Assembly: GCA_001796335.1 (NCBI GenBank)
Contig: MGMF01000015.1
Location: forward strand, 1 to 51,589
Origin: Chloroflexi bacterium GWB2_49_20
GTDB lineage: Bacteria > Chloroflexota > Anaerolineae > Anaerolineales > Villigracilaceae
Reading direction: 5' to 3'
Length of the DNA stretch: 51,589 nucleotides
Below the pieces are notes generated by a model. The model saw only the letters and a program-made list of their open reading frames with translations. It was not told where the DNA came from and ran no database searches. Of this stretch, positions 23,196-32,132 are shown one piece after another (positions within the stretch are counted from its first letter, which is position 1; every line of letters starts with the position of its first letter). The translations under genes and the position numbers were made by a program.

Positions 23196-24170
23196 ATGAA
23201 TATTTTTGTGACGGGTGGTGCTGGTTATATCGGTTCAGCCATGACCGAAGCCTTGCTAAATGCCGGGCATACCGTAACGGTTTATGATGCGCTCTATACC
23301 GGGCACCGGCAGGCGATTCCAGATGGTGCCCGTTTTGTGCACGCCGACATGGCGGATGATGAACGTTTAACCGTTGAGTTGGATAGCGAACCCTATGATG
23401 CGGTCATGCATTTCGCCGCGTTCATTGAGGCCGGGGAGAGTATGAAGAAACCCGGCAAGTTTATTCATAATAACCTGGTCAATTCCGCCCACCTGATCGA
23501 GGCTTCTTTACGGGCAGGCGTCAGGCGTTTTGTGTTGTCCTCCACGGCAGCGGTGTATGCCTCCAGCGACGAACCCCTGGATGAAACTTCCCCCCTGGAT
23601 CCGGCCAACACTTACGGGTTCACCAAACTGGCCATTGAGCAGATGCTGGAATGGTATTGCAAGATCCATGGCATGCACTATGCCGCGCTGCGCTATTTTA
23701 ATGCGGCTGGCGCTGTGCCAGGCAAGGGTGAAGCACACCACCCCGAATCGCATCTCATTCCACTGGTGCTGCGTGTTCCGTTGGGGCAGAGTCCGAACAT
23801 ATCCATCTATGGCACAGATTATCCCACGCCGGACGGCACGAACATACGTGATTACATCCATATTGCCGACCTGGTTTCAGCTCACTTGTTGGCACTGGAT
23901 GCCCTGGGCGAACATGACCGCCTGGTCTATAACCTGGGCAATGGCAATGGCTACTCGGTGCGTGAAGTGATCGAAACCGCGCGCCGGGTCACCAATCACC
24001 CCATACCGGTCCTTGAGACTGGGCGCAGGGCCGGGGATGCTTCCCGCCTGGTGGCTTCATCCGGCAAGATCCGGCGCGAGCTGGGTTGGGAACCAAAGTT
24101 TCCGGAGTTGCAGGATATTATCACCAGCGCATGGGAGTGGCATTCGGCACACCCGCATGGTTATTCATAA
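23196..24170 (+). CDS. galE: UDP-glucose 4-epimerase
   Basis: 324 residues from ATG 23196 (8 bases after GGGAG; ATG 23190 is too near). NAD-binding motif TGGAGYIG at residues 6-13, catalytic Y140-x3-K144 in YGFTKLA, and the family signature ALRYFNAAGA and TPDGTNIRDYIHI. It converts UDP-glucose and UDP-galactose (Leloir pathway, and precursor supply for surface sugars) in the cytosol. Length and motifs are canonical. Whether it also accepts N-acetyl sugars cannot be told by eye. Confidence 0.9.
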   Translation: MNIFVTGGAGYIGSAMTEALLNAGHTVTVYDALYTGHRQAIPDGARFVHADMADDERLTVELDSEPYDAVMHFAAFIEAGESMKKPGKFIHNNLVNSAHLIEASLRAGVRRFVLSSTAAVYASSDEPLDETSPLDPANTYGFTKLAIEQMLEWYCKIHGMHYAALRYFNAAGAVPGKGEAHHPESHLIPLVLRVPLGQSPNISIYGTDYPTPDGTNIRDYIHIADLVSAHLLALDALGEHDRLVYNLGNGNGYSVREVIETARRVTNHPIPVLETGRRAGDASRLVASSGKIRRELGWEPKFPELQDIITSAWEWHSAHPHGYS

Positions 24171-24249
24171 GAACCTGTCCTAAAATTCGGGAACCAACTC
24201 ACCTTCACCTGCAATCTTAATTTAGATACCAAGCGAGCGGAGAAATATA

Positions 24250-24894
24250 ATGACATTTCTGGTTGTAATTGTTGGCTGGATCTTCTCACTTTGCCTGCAT
24301 GAATTCTCACATGCTTTAGTGGCATACCTGGGGGGTGATTATACGGTGCGTGATAAGGGCTACCTGACCTTCAATCCGCTCAAATACACCCATCCGGTTT
24401 ATTCAATTCTCGTGCCGCTTATTTTCCTGATGATGGGGGGCATTGGCCTGCCGGGTGGCGCAGTCTACATTGAGAAATGGCGCTTGCGCACCCGGAATTG
24501 GGTCAGTGCGGTCTCATTGGCGGGACCCCTATCCAACCTGCTGCTGGCAATCATCCTGGCGCTGGTGCTGCGCTTTGCACCCGGCACGGCGACAGGGATC
24601 TGGCCCGGGTTGGCTTTCCTGGCTTTACTGCAGGTCATGGCTGTGGTCCTGAACCTGATCCCCTTGCCGCCTTTTGATGGGTATGGTGTCATCGAGCCGT
24701 TCCTGAGCGAAGCAGTACGCATGCAGATGGACCGCACCCGTGGTTACATGGTGTTCATTATATTTCTTGTACTGTGGTATGTGCCATTTGTCAGCAATCT
24801 GTTCTGGGGGGGCATTGGTTCCCTGTCGCAATTTCTCGGCATCCCCATGCCGCTGGCAGGGCTGGGGTATGATCAGTTTTTGTTCTGGAGATGA
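24250..24894 (+). CDS. Site-2 protease family (M50) membrane metallopeptidase
   Basis: 214 residues, several hydrophobic helices. HEFSH (17-21) is the HExxH zinc motif in the first helix, and PLPPFDGYG supplies Asp143, the third ligand of the M50 family. Such proteases cut substrates within the membrane; in Chloroflexota many short copies of unknown target exist. No PDZ domain. A diverged copy of its last 25 codons lies 0.9 kb downstream at 25748-25839, with the HEPN/MNT pair between. Confidence 0.85.
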   Translation: MTFLVVIVGWIFSLCLHEFSHALVAYLGGDYTVRDKGYLTFNPLKYTHPVYSILVPLIFLMMGGIGLPGGAVYIEKWRLRTRNWVSAVSLAGPLSNLLLAIILALVLRFAPGTATGIWPGLAFLALLQVMAVVLNLIPLPPFDGYGVIEPFLSEAVRMQMDRTRGYMVFIIFLVLWYVPFVSNLFWGGIGSLSQFLGIPMPLAGLGYDQFLFWR

Positions 24895-25033
24895 GGTAGA
24901 GACAGGTCTTCCGGGATGCAAAGATCCTCTGGTCAAAAATAAAGACCTGCACCTACTCTTGCCCTCCCCAAATCCACATCGTCCCGATGCCCTTTCGGGG
25001 CAGGATTTAGGGCGTAAAAGTGGTACAACAGAG

Positions 25034-25039
25034 TATAAT
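25034..25039 (+). promoter_or_regulatory. -10 box giving leaderless HEPN/MNT mRNA
   Basis: TATAAT ends seven bases before ATG 25047 and there is no ribosome site. As at 22160 and 34617, transcription should start at about the start codon. Confidence 0.55.
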
Positions 25040-25046
25040 CAGAGAT

Positions 25047-25442
25047 ATGATCCGCAAGGATACTGGCAACTGGGTAGCACTGGCAGAATATGACTTGGAG
25101 ACCGCTGTCCATATGTTCGAAACAGGACGCTTTCTCTATGTGGTTTTCCTTTGTCACCTGGCGCTTGAGAAAATGCTCAAGGCCCACGTAACCGAGGTCA
25201 CTCAAACATTTCCAGTCAAAACGCATGACCTGATTTATCTTGTCAAGAAGAGCGAACTGGAAATATCACAAGCACATCTCGATTTTATTGGAAAGATTAA
25301 TACGTCCAGTATTCCCACACGCTATCCAGAAGATTTACAACTCGCTGTCCGCGATTATCCAAAATCAATAGCGAAAGAATATCTCCATCAGACTCAGGAG
25401 ATCATCCAATGGTTGAAACAACATCCCAACTTAAAACGATAA
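25047..25442 (+). CDS. HEPN-domain protein (toxin-antitoxin partner)
   Basis: 131 residues from ATG 25047. NWVALAEYDLETAVHMFE and LALEKMLKAHV are the two helices typical of HEPN proteins that pair with MNT nucleotidyltransferases. In such modules HEPN is usually the RNase toxin, with an Rx4-6H motif; I could not place that motif with confidence here. Overlaps the next gene by 34 bases, so translation is coupled. The pair sits between two copies of the M50 gene's end. Confidence 0.85.
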   Translation: MIRKDTGNWVALAEYDLETAVHMFETGRFLYVVFLCHLALEKMLKAHVTEVTQTFPVKTHDLIYLVKKSELEISQAHLDFIGKINTSSIPTRYPEDLQLAVRDYPKSIAKEYLHQTQEIIQWLKQHPNLKR

Positions 25443-25735
25443 TCCGCCGCTTCCGCACCGAGCTTGAAAAGATGGGAATTCATGTTGATCGTGTGATGTT
25501 ATATGGTTCCCAGGCTTCCCAAACTGCACAGGACGGAAGTGACATAGACCTGATTATCATTTCTCCCGATTTTGCTCCCTACAGCCAGCGTGAGCGGCTG
25601 GAGATGCTTGGGGTTGCCGCGGCACGCATCCTCGAATCTGTGCAAGCCAATGGTTTCACTCCACAGGAGATAGAGAAGCGCCAATTGATGCCTTTCTGGG
25701 ATCAGATTCTACGGGAACAGGCAATTGCTGTTTAG
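25409..25735 (+). CDS. MNT-type nucleotidyltransferase (antitoxin)
   Basis: 108 residues. YGSQASQTAQDGSDIDLI holds the GS motif (G33, S34) and D45-x-D47, the core of minimal nucleotidyltransferases. In HEPN/MNT systems the enzyme inactivates the HEPN toxin by adding AMP. The length is that of the family. Confidence 0.9.
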   Translation: MVETTSQLKTIIRRFRTELEKMGIHVDRVMLYGSQASQTAQDGSDIDLIIISPDFAPYSQRERLEMLGVAAARILESVQANGFTPQEIEKRQLMPFWDQILREQAIAV

Positions 25736-25747
25736 AAATAAGTGCGA

Positions 25748-25839
25748 TGAATAGTTGGTTCCAACCCCTGGCACATCTGCTTGGGATTCCCATGCAGCTG
25801 GCAGGGCTGGGGTATGATCAGTTCCTGTTCTGGCGTTGA
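25748..25839 (+). pseudogene. Remnant of the 3' end of an M50 peptidase gene
   Basis: Read in frame it gives LLGIPMQLAGLGYDQFLFWR and a stop, against FLGIPMPLAGLGYDQFLFWR at the end of the gene at 24250. About 75% identical at DNA level by eye. No start or active-site part is present. Confidence 0.8.
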
Positions 25840-25935
25840 GATCGTTTTTAGTTCTTGTCAAAGCGTATAAGGAGTGAGGCTGCCTAGAATTTCTTTCCAG
25901 TCAGCCTCAAAAAAAACCAAATTAAAAAAAGCAAG

Positions 25936-25972
25936 AATAAAATTGATGGTCTAAAAAACCATCAATTTTATT
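25936..25972. terminator. Bidirectional terminator, 15-bp perfect stem
   Basis: AATAAAATTGATGGT (25936-25950) pairs with ACCATCAATTTTATT (25958-25972) over a 7-base loop. A second hairpin (TGAGGCTG / CAGCCTCA) is at about 25874-25909. It separates the forward HEPN/MNT region from the reverse-strand genes. Confidence 0.75.
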
Positions 25973-26143
25973 ATATTATGCCCCCATTATATTAAATTTC
26001 CAATAAATAGCGAAGGGCCTGTCCCTTACATCTTTTTGAACAGCCCCTTCGAATGATATTGATAAGTAAATATAATAACTTCAGTGAAGTGACAAATCTC
26101 ACATCCAAGTTTGGACAATCAAGATTGCTCTAATGTAATATAT

Positions 26144-26332
26144 CTATTTTTTTTCTTCGTCCTCTAATTTTAATAGCCCCCGATGATCTCTACCTTTGTC
26201 ATGATTTTTTATATCCTCTTGACAAGTTTTTTTATGAACAGAGCGCTGTCTTTCAGAATTATTTACTTCTGCAACATCATTTAGGTCATAAGGATTAAAT
26301 TGCTTTGTGAAAATTGACTGCTGTTTGCCCAT
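26144..26332 (-). CDS. Small charged protein downstream of TIR-like gene
   Basis: 62 residues, ATG 26332 with GAAAGG upstream, 36 bases after the stop of the next upstream gene. Highly charged and His/Lys/Asp-rich, no membrane segment or motif. It probably belongs to the same transcript; it may be spurious, as the region is AT-rich. Function unknown. Confidence 0.45.
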   Translation of the reverse strand: MGKQQSIFTKQFNPYDLNDVAEVNNSERQRSVHKKTCQEDIKNHDKGRDHRGLLKLEDEEKK

Positions 26333-26368
26333 GATAAACCTTTCATTAATAAGAGGATAGATATGTAC

Positions 26369-27784
26369 TTACTCGTTGAGGTAATAACCCCAAAATGAAT
26401 TAGTTAGCATCGGATCACCGGAGACAACCCGATAAATGCAACCAGAGATGTTTTCCTTAAGATACACGTATTTTTTGTTATTGTCAATCTGTTCCTCTAG
26501 AGAAAATTCCATCGCATTTGTCATTATCCTATAGATTAACTCAACACAGTCATTGATATTCCTTACAACCATTACTCCATTTGCCACACCAGTTCGTAAG
26601 TTCACTTGTATACCTAACGGATGTGTTTTGCTTAGTACCTCAGCCCGCTTATCATAATGGTCCTGCATTGTACTTTTAAGTTTGGCTTTTGCACTATCTA
26701 GATTCATTGAACTAGGCTTAGATAACCAGCGCTGAACTTCTGGGTCTATCCAAGCTGCTTTAGGATCAAATATCCTAAGCTGATTCAAGATAACTTGACG
26801 AATATCTTTTTCTGTATCAAGTTTGATAAGTCTTTCTAATAATTCCTTCGTGTATTCGTCATCAACGGTTGGTACATAGGCGATTACCGATTTTCCTTGA
26901 GCGAGTGTAGATGCTAACTCTGAATCCTTTCCTAAAGAGTCTATTTCTTGAGAAAAATAAATCGTAAATTTTGCTCGTTTGAGCATCAAACCCTCGAATA
27001 AACCTTTGTCGATTCGGTTCAGACAATAAGCCTGTGTTGGATCAAACCATCTTAATTTCAGAGGAGTTAGTTTTTCATGACTAAAAATGCTATTTATCCA
27101 TCTGTTTGCTAAATAGTACTCATGCCTTTCACGCATTGATGTAGCTATGTATACATCTAAATGGTCAGAAGCTAAATAGGCTTGATAGTTCTTTATTCCG
27201 ATTTGGATAATACTTTCTCCCTTTGCATCTTCTGCTAATGCCTGAGAATCATTCGGATTTTTTTCGAGAGCTTTTTTAATATTATCTTGAATTAAATACC
27301 CGAGGTAATATGTGTCTTCTCCTGAAATTTCTTTGATAGGATGAATGGGTTCATGTCTCTGCTTGAATTCCCCGGGGTCAATTGGTGCAATTCCTTCTAA
27401 CCACTCCTCCAATAATACTGGTTCTGTAGAAAGCCTCCGGAAAGCAAATTTCATGTTTCCAAACGCAAATAACGCTAGTCTCCTAAAACGCTTTATTCCA
27501 TTTTCCAAATCACCGATTTTTCCTAACGACGCACTTATCGTTACTTGACATGTTCCATCAATTAGAAACTGAAAGAATTCTGGTGAAACTCGATGATAAC
27601 CAAGGGTTAAAAGTAACTCATTGAATTGACTGTATCCAATGCCTGAACTTCGCCTTTCAAAGAAACCGTTTATATCCAAAACATCCGAATCGAATGAACC
27701 TTTCTCTCCAGTAAGTAATTCCAAGAGCTGTTTGACATTTGGTTCAACGGGACTGAGGTCTTTAATCTGGATTGGGTTTTCCAT
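26369..27784 (-). CDS. TIR / nucleoside-deoxyribosyltransferase-like protein, possible defence NADase
   Basis: 471 residues, AT-rich. Residues 209-305 have the pattern of the TIR/NDT-like fold: LDVYIATSMRERHEYY (beta strand and first helix), LKLRWFDPTQ, FTIYFSQEI and DSELASTLAQGKSVIAYVP, where Glu289 is at the position of the catalytic Glu of NAD-cleaving TIR and deoxyribosyltransferase enzymes. The flanking N-terminal 200 and C-terminal 160 residues are not recognised; they may sense the trigger. The gene stands in an AT-rich island, which suits an acquired defence gene. Assignment is by motif only; a metabolic enzyme is possible. Confidence 0.55.
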   Translation of the reverse strand: MENPIQIKDLSPVEPNVKQLLELLTGEKGSFDSDVLDINGFFERRSSGIGYSQFNELLLTLGYHRVSPEFFQFLIDGTCQVTISASLGKIGDLENGIKRFRRLALFAFGNMKFAFRRLSTEPVLLEEWLEGIAPIDPGEFKQRHEPIHPIKEISGEDTYYLGYLIQDNIKKALEKNPNDSQALAEDAKGESIIQIGIKNYQAYLASDHLDVYIATSMRERHEYYLANRWINSIFSHEKLTPLKLRWFDPTQAYCLNRIDKGLFEGLMLKRAKFTIYFSQEIDSLGKDSELASTLAQGKSVIAYVPTVDDEYTKELLERLIKLDTEKDIRQVILNQLRIFDPKAAWIDPEVQRWLSKPSSMNLDSAKAKLKSTMQDHYDKRAEVLSKTHPLGIQVNLRTGVANGVMVVRNINDCVELIYRIMTNAMEFSLEEQIDNNKKYVYLKENISGCIYRVVSGDPMLTNSFWGYYLNE

Positions 27785-28267
27785 AATCTAATCATCCTTA
27801 GTTAGTTGCACCCCTAGTTGGGAAAAAATATATAACGGAGCGATCTTGTAAGATTATTATAAAATAAAGAGATGTGATGATCTTTGCTATCTTTGCACTA
27901 ATCTAGATCCTCTTACCAAGTATGGATTTAATTTAAAGTTCCACGGGCGGATGGTTTCTTTAGATAAATTAGCCCCAAACAAATCGGAAAATTTTCTATG
28001 GATCATATTATATCCCGAATTGTTTCGTTATATAACTTTGAACACCAAAATACAAAGTCACCAAGACTCATTTTCATCATTTTTTGTGTCTTCCCGTCTT
28101 GGATGTGAAATGGAATTTTCAGGAGATTCATTAATTCGATTTAAACAAATTTACTTCACTTCATTTATTCAGAAAAACCCCGTCTCCTCCGTGTAAATTG
28201 TGTTTAATAAATCCCAAACCTTATCAAAAGGCGGATCATAAAAATAATTTTTCTAACATAACTTTTA
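27785..28267. other. Intergenic region, no gene recognised
   Basis: AT-rich. Degenerate copies of the CTTTGTG-type repeat lie in opposite directions at about 28044-28070 and 28082-28108. The 81-codon forward frame at 27951 has no homologous features and runs through these repeats. Confidence 0.5.
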
Positions 28268-28296
28268 TTGACGCTCTTTTTCAGGCATGGTATCAT
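28268..28296 (+). promoter_or_regulatory. Sigma-A promoter of the heat-shock operon
   Basis: TTGACG (28268-28273) and TATCAT (28291-28296) with a 17-bp spacer; expected start about 28303, just before the CIRCE element. Confidence 0.85.
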
Positions 28297-28310
28297 CCTA
28301 TCCGGATTGT

Positions 28311-28337
28311 TTAGCACTCTCGTCTTGAGAGTGCTAA
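28311..28337. promoter_or_regulatory. CIRCE operator (HrcA binding site)
   Basis: TTAGCACTC-N9-GAGTGCTAA, identical to the consensus. It lies between the promoter and hrcA, so HrcA represses its own operon and releases it on heat shock. Confidence 0.97.
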
Positions 28338-28347
28338 ATATTGAGGA

Positions 28348-29397
28348 ATGATGGACGAACTTACTGAACGTCAAAAATTGATCCTGACCCTGGTCGTGCG
28401 CGATTATATTGAGACCGCCCAACCGGTTGGTTCAAGGCGCATCCTGGAACGCTTTAATCTGGATATCAGCTCAGCCACAGTGCGCAACGAGATGATGGCA
28501 CTCAGCGAAGCTGGTTTATTGCGCCAGCCGCACTCCTCTGCCGGACGCATTCCCACGGAAGATGGCTACCGCTATTTTGTGACCCACTTCGTTTACCAGA
28601 CCGACCTGCCCGAGCCGACCCGCCATACCATTACGCACCAGTTTTACCAGGCCCGCCAGGATGTGGAGCAGTGGATGCACCTGGCAGTCTCCATTCTGGC
28701 CAACCACTCCCATGCGGCTTCATTGATCACCGCGCCGCATGCCGAACGCGCCAGTTACAAACACCTGGAACTGATCTCAACCCAGGGAAGGCAGGTTTTG
28801 ATGGTGTTGGTGCTGGTGGGAGGGGAAGTGCTCCAGCAGATCCTGACCCTGGCAGAACCAGCCTCGCAGGAGCAGCTGAGTTCAGCAGCCGACCGGCTAA
28901 ACCAGATTTGCATTGGGCGTACTGCTGAAGAGATCCTTAAATCGCCCACCCAAATGAATAATCTCGAGCAGGATATTCTAACCCTGCTGCTTGGCGATAT
29001 GACCAGCGGCGACCAGCGTGCCTCGGGGCAGATGTACCTGGATGGACTTACCAATGTTCTTTCAGAGCCGGAATTTGTAGAGTCAACGGATGCACGCCGC
29101 ACCCTGCGCAGGTTTGAGGAGCGTTCCCTGTTGCAGGATTTGCTTGCACGCACCACGGGCAGTGGAGCTGTGGGGATCGTGCAGGTGTTGATCGGTGGCG
29201 AGGGTGAGTTTGAAGAACTGAAGCAGTGCTCGGTGGTGCTGGCGCGTTATGGCATACCGGGTATCGCCACTGGCGCACTGGGTGTTTTTGGCCCAATGCG
29301 CATGTCTTATGCGCGTAATATCCCAACGGTCCGTTTTATGGCAGACTTGCTCAGCGGACTGGTGTCGGAAACCATGCTTGGAGATGAACCACGATGA
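28348..29397 (+). CDS. hrcA: Heat-inducible transcription repressor HrcA
   Basis: 349 residues. The N-terminal winged helix is clear (LTERQKLILTLVVRDYIETA, then GSRRILERFNLDISSATVRN) and is followed by the family's GYRYFVTHFV. It binds the CIRCE site upstream. GAGG lies 2-5 bases before the two candidate ATGs (28348 and 28351); the start is uncertain by one codon. First gene of hrcA-grpE-dnaK-dnaJ; its stop overlaps grpE. Confidence 0.95.
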   Translation: MMDELTERQKLILTLVVRDYIETAQPVGSRRILERFNLDISSATVRNEMMALSEAGLLRQPHSSAGRIPTEDGYRYFVTHFVYQTDLPEPTRHTITHQFYQARQDVEQWMHLAVSILANHSHAASLITAPHAERASYKHLELISTQGRQVLMVLVLVGGEVLQQILTLAEPASQEQLSSAADRLNQICIGRTAEEILKSPTQMNNLEQDILTLLLGDMTSGDQRASGQMYLDGLTNVLSEPEFVESTDARRTLRRFEERSLLQDLLARTTGSGAVGIVQVLIGGEGEFEELKQCSVVLARYGIPGIATGALGVFGPMRMSYARNIPTVRFMADLLSGLVSETMLGDEPR

Positions 29398-29942
29398 GAG
29401 ATAAAAAAGAGAACAGGAATATGCAGGCTGAACCTTTGAAACCTGAGGAAACCCCTCAGGGTGAAGCCCCGCTTGTTACACCGGAAGAATGGGAAGAGTT
29501 GAACAAGAAGTTGGACGAAACCCAGGCCAAAGCTGCTGAATTTATGGATGGCTGGCAGCGTGCCCGGGCTGAATTTGATAATTACCGCAAACGCATCGAG
29601 CGCGAGAATTCGCAGGTTTATCAAAATGCCATCGGTAACATTATCAAGCGTTATCTTCCGGTCATGGACGACCTCGAACGGGCTTTGCAGGCGCGCCCCA
29701 GCGACCTGCCCTGGGTTGCCGGAATTGACCTGATCTACCGTAAACTGCAATCCATCCTGGATTCTGAAGGTATTAAGCGCATCGAAGCCGAAGGACAGGC
29801 GTTTGATCCGAATTTTCATGAAGCTATTGCCCAGGAGCATAGTGATGAGCTTCCCGGCGGACATGTCATTGCAGTTGTGCAAAATGGTTACATGCTGGGT
29901 GATAAAGTGATCCGCCCGGCGATGGTGCGGGTTTCAGAATAA
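29394..29942 (+). CDS. grpE: GrpE nucleotide exchange factor
   Basis: 182 residues. A long N-terminal helical region (LNKKLDETQAKAAEFMDGWQ) and ARAEFDNYRKRIERE, then the beta domain ending VIAVVQNGYMLGDKVIRPAM. GrpE dimers release ADP from DnaK. The ATGA overlap with hrcA shows coupling. Length is typical. Confidence 0.95.
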   Translation: MRDKKENRNMQAEPLKPEETPQGEAPLVTPEEWEELNKKLDETQAKAAEFMDGWQRARAEFDNYRKRIERENSQVYQNAIGNIIKRYLPVMDDLERALQARPSDLPWVAGIDLIYRKLQSILDSEGIKRIEAEGQAFDPNFHEAIAQEHSDELPGGHVIAVVQNGYMLGDKVIRPAMVRVSE

Positions 29943-29965
29943 ATAAGGGTGTCTGTTGGCACGGC

Positions 29966-30114
29966 TGTCATTGCGAGCGGAGCGACACTTGCACCTGCAT
30001 GCAAGTACAGGTGAGCAATCTCACGGCTGCATTGGGATCCCACAAGGGGACAAGTGTTGCCACGTCGCGGAGAAAACACGATAAAACAGTGCGTTTGTGC
30101 TCCTCGCAATGACA
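29966..30114. repeat. Palindromic dispersed repeat in grpE-dnaK gap
   Basis: Begins TGTCATTGCGAG and ends CTCGCAATGACA, with internal GGTGAGCAATCTCACGG. The same family is at 35123-35240 and forms the core of the two MITEs (1487-1614, 33281-33395). No 8-bp target duplication is visible here. Confidence 0.85.
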
Positions 30115-30203
30115 AAACCTTAATGCTGACAGATGCATATTTTCAATCATTCTAGGCAAGGTTCCTCATTTTTTAGAAATTACTAACGGATCAAGGAGAA
30201 TAC

Positions 30204-32105
30204 ATGGCAAAAATCATTGGAATCGACCTGGGTACTACCAACTCAGTTGGGGCAGTCATGGTTGGCAGCGAACCGGTGGTGATCCCATCGGCAGAGGGCG
30301 AACGTCTGGTTCCTTCGGTTGTGGCGTTTAACAAAAATAATGAGCGCCTGGTTGGGCGTGTGGCTCGTAACCAGGGCATCATCAATTCTCAAAATACCAT
30401 TTTTTCCATCAAGCGTTTCATGGGGCGTAAATATGAGGATGAACAGGTACAGCGTACCCTGGCGCGCATCCCTTACAAAGTTGCCTCGGCTGAAAATGGA
30501 GATGTACGCGTGTTGATGGGTGGGCGGGAATTCTCTCCACCTGAAGTATCCGCCATGATCCTGGGAAAGATCAAGGCGGATGCCGAAGCCTACCTGGGGG
30601 AACCCGTCAACCAGGCGGTCATCACGGTTCCAGCTTATTTCAACGATGCCCAGCGCAATGCCACAAAGGACGCCGGCAAGATCGCCGGATTGGAAGTGCT
30701 GCGCATCATTAACGAACCAACGGCTTCTTCCCTGGCGTATGGGCTGGACAAGAAAAAGAACGAGATCATCGCAGTCTATGACCTGGGGGGTGGAACCTTC
30801 GACATTTCCATCCTGGATGTGGGCGAAGGTGTCTTCCAGGTACGCTCCACCAGCGGTGATACCTACCTGGGCGGTGATGATTTTGACCAGCGTATCATGG
30901 ATTACCTGGCAGATGAGTTCAAAAAAGACAATAACATCGACCTGCGTAAAGATACCCAGTCCCTGCAGCGCCTGAAAGAGGCGGCTGAAAAATGCAAGAT
31001 CGAGCTTTCAACCATGCTGCAGACCGAGATCAATTTGCCATATATAACAGCAGATGCCTCCGGACCGAAGCACCTGGTCATGACCGTTACGCGCGCCAAA
31101 CTGGATCAATTGACCAGCGACCTGGTTGAGCGTACACTGACCCCGGTCAGACAGGCACTCAAAGATGCCGGTTTGAATCCTGCCGAAGTGAACGAAGTGG
31201 TCATGGTCGGTGGAATGACGCGCATGCCTGCCGTACAGGAGGCTGTGCGCCGCATGTTCGGCAAGGAACCTCACAAGGGCGTTAATCCCGATGAAGTTGT
31301 GGCGGTGGGCGCAGCCATCCAGGCGGGTGTGTTGGGCGGCGAGGTCAAGGATATCCTCTTGTTGGATGTCACCCCCCTGACCCTGTCGATCGAGACCCTG
31401 GGCAGCGTTGCCACCCCCCTGATTGAACGCAATACCACCATCCCAACCCGCAAGAGCCAGGTGTTCTCCACTGCCAGTGACAGCCAGACCCAGGTGGAGA
31501 TCCATGTCTTGCAGGGCGAGCGCCCAATGGCGATTGACAACAAGTCCCTGGGCAAGTTCGTGCTGGATGGCATTCCTCCGGCGCCGCGTGGCATTCCCCA
31601 GGTTGAGGTTACCTTTGATATCGATGCCAACGGCATATTAAAGGTTACCGCCTCTGATAAAGCCACCGGGCGCAGTCAGAACATCACCATCACAGCCTCC
31701 TCCGGGCTATCCAAAGACGAAGTTGAGAAGATGCGCAAGGAAGCTGAAATGCACGCGGCTGAAGACAGCCAGCGCAAGGACCTGATCGAAGCGCGCAATC
31801 ACGCCGATAACAGCATATATTCTGCAGAGAAAGCGCTGAAGGACTTCGGCGAAAAATTGACTCCTGAACTCAAAGCGGAAGTGGAGGCGGGCATCGCAGA
31901 TGTGCGCAAGAATACCAGCAGCGAGGATGTGGAAGTCCTCCGCAAGGCGACCGAATCACTCGGGCAGCTTATCCAAAAGATAGGTGCCGATTTATATGCA
32001 CAGCAGCCAGATGCGGCACCCTCCGCTGAGCCTGCCGGTGATTCTGCAAAAACTTCCGGTTCGGATGACGACGATGTAATTGATGGCGAAGTAAAGGATG
32101 CATAA
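30204..32105 (+). CDS. dnaK: Chaperone DnaK (Hsp70)
   Basis: 633 residues, AAGGAG before [13 protein letters not shown] at the start, then [32 protein letters not shown] and [31 protein letters not shown] opens the substrate-binding part, and the tail ends in an acidic [13 protein letters not shown] motif. Folds proteins with DnaJ and GrpE in the cytosol. Preceded by a repeat but no separate CIRCE, so it is likely read from the hrcA promoter. Confidence 0.98.
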   Translation: MAKIIGIDLGTTNSVGAVMVGSEPVVIPSAEGERLVPSVVAFNKNNERLVGRVARNQGIINSQNTIFSIKRFMGRKYEDEQVQRTLARIPYKVASAENGDVRVLMGGREFSPPEVSAMILGKIKADAEAYLGEPVNQAVITVPAYFNDAQRNATKDAGKIAGLEVLRIINEPTASSLAYGLDKKKNEIIAVYDLGGGTFDISILDVGEGVFQVRSTSGDTYLGGDDFDQRIMDYLADEFKKDNNIDLRKDTQSLQRLKEAAEKCKIELSTMLQTEINLPYITADASGPKHLVMTVTRAKLDQLTSDLVERTLTPVRQALKDAGLNPAEVNEVVMVGGMTRMPAVQEAVRRMFGKEPHKGVNPDEVVAVGAAIQAGVLGGEVKDILLLDVTPLTLSIETLGSVATPLIERNTTIPTRKSQVFSTASDSQTQVEIHVLQGERPMAIDNKSLGKFVLDGIPPAPRGIPQVEVTFDIDANGILKVTASDKATGRSQNITITASSGLSKDEVEKMRKEAEMHAAEDSQRKDLIEARNHADNSIYSAEKALKDFGEKLTPELKAEVEAGIADVRKNTSSEDVEVLRKATESLGQLIQKIGADLYAQQPDAAPSAEPAGDSAKTSGSDDDDVIDGEVKDA

Positions 32106-32132
32106 GCCTGGAAAGGCCGCAAAATATAAACC

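Noticed and set aside
25874-25920. TGAGGCTG/CAGCCTCA hairpin as terminator
   Set aside because: On the forward strand it is followed by A, not T; the 15-bp hairpin at 25936 is a better candidate.
27951-28196. 81-codon forward ORF before hrcA
   Set aside because: Runs through degenerate dispersed repeats, has no ribosome site, no recognisable motif.
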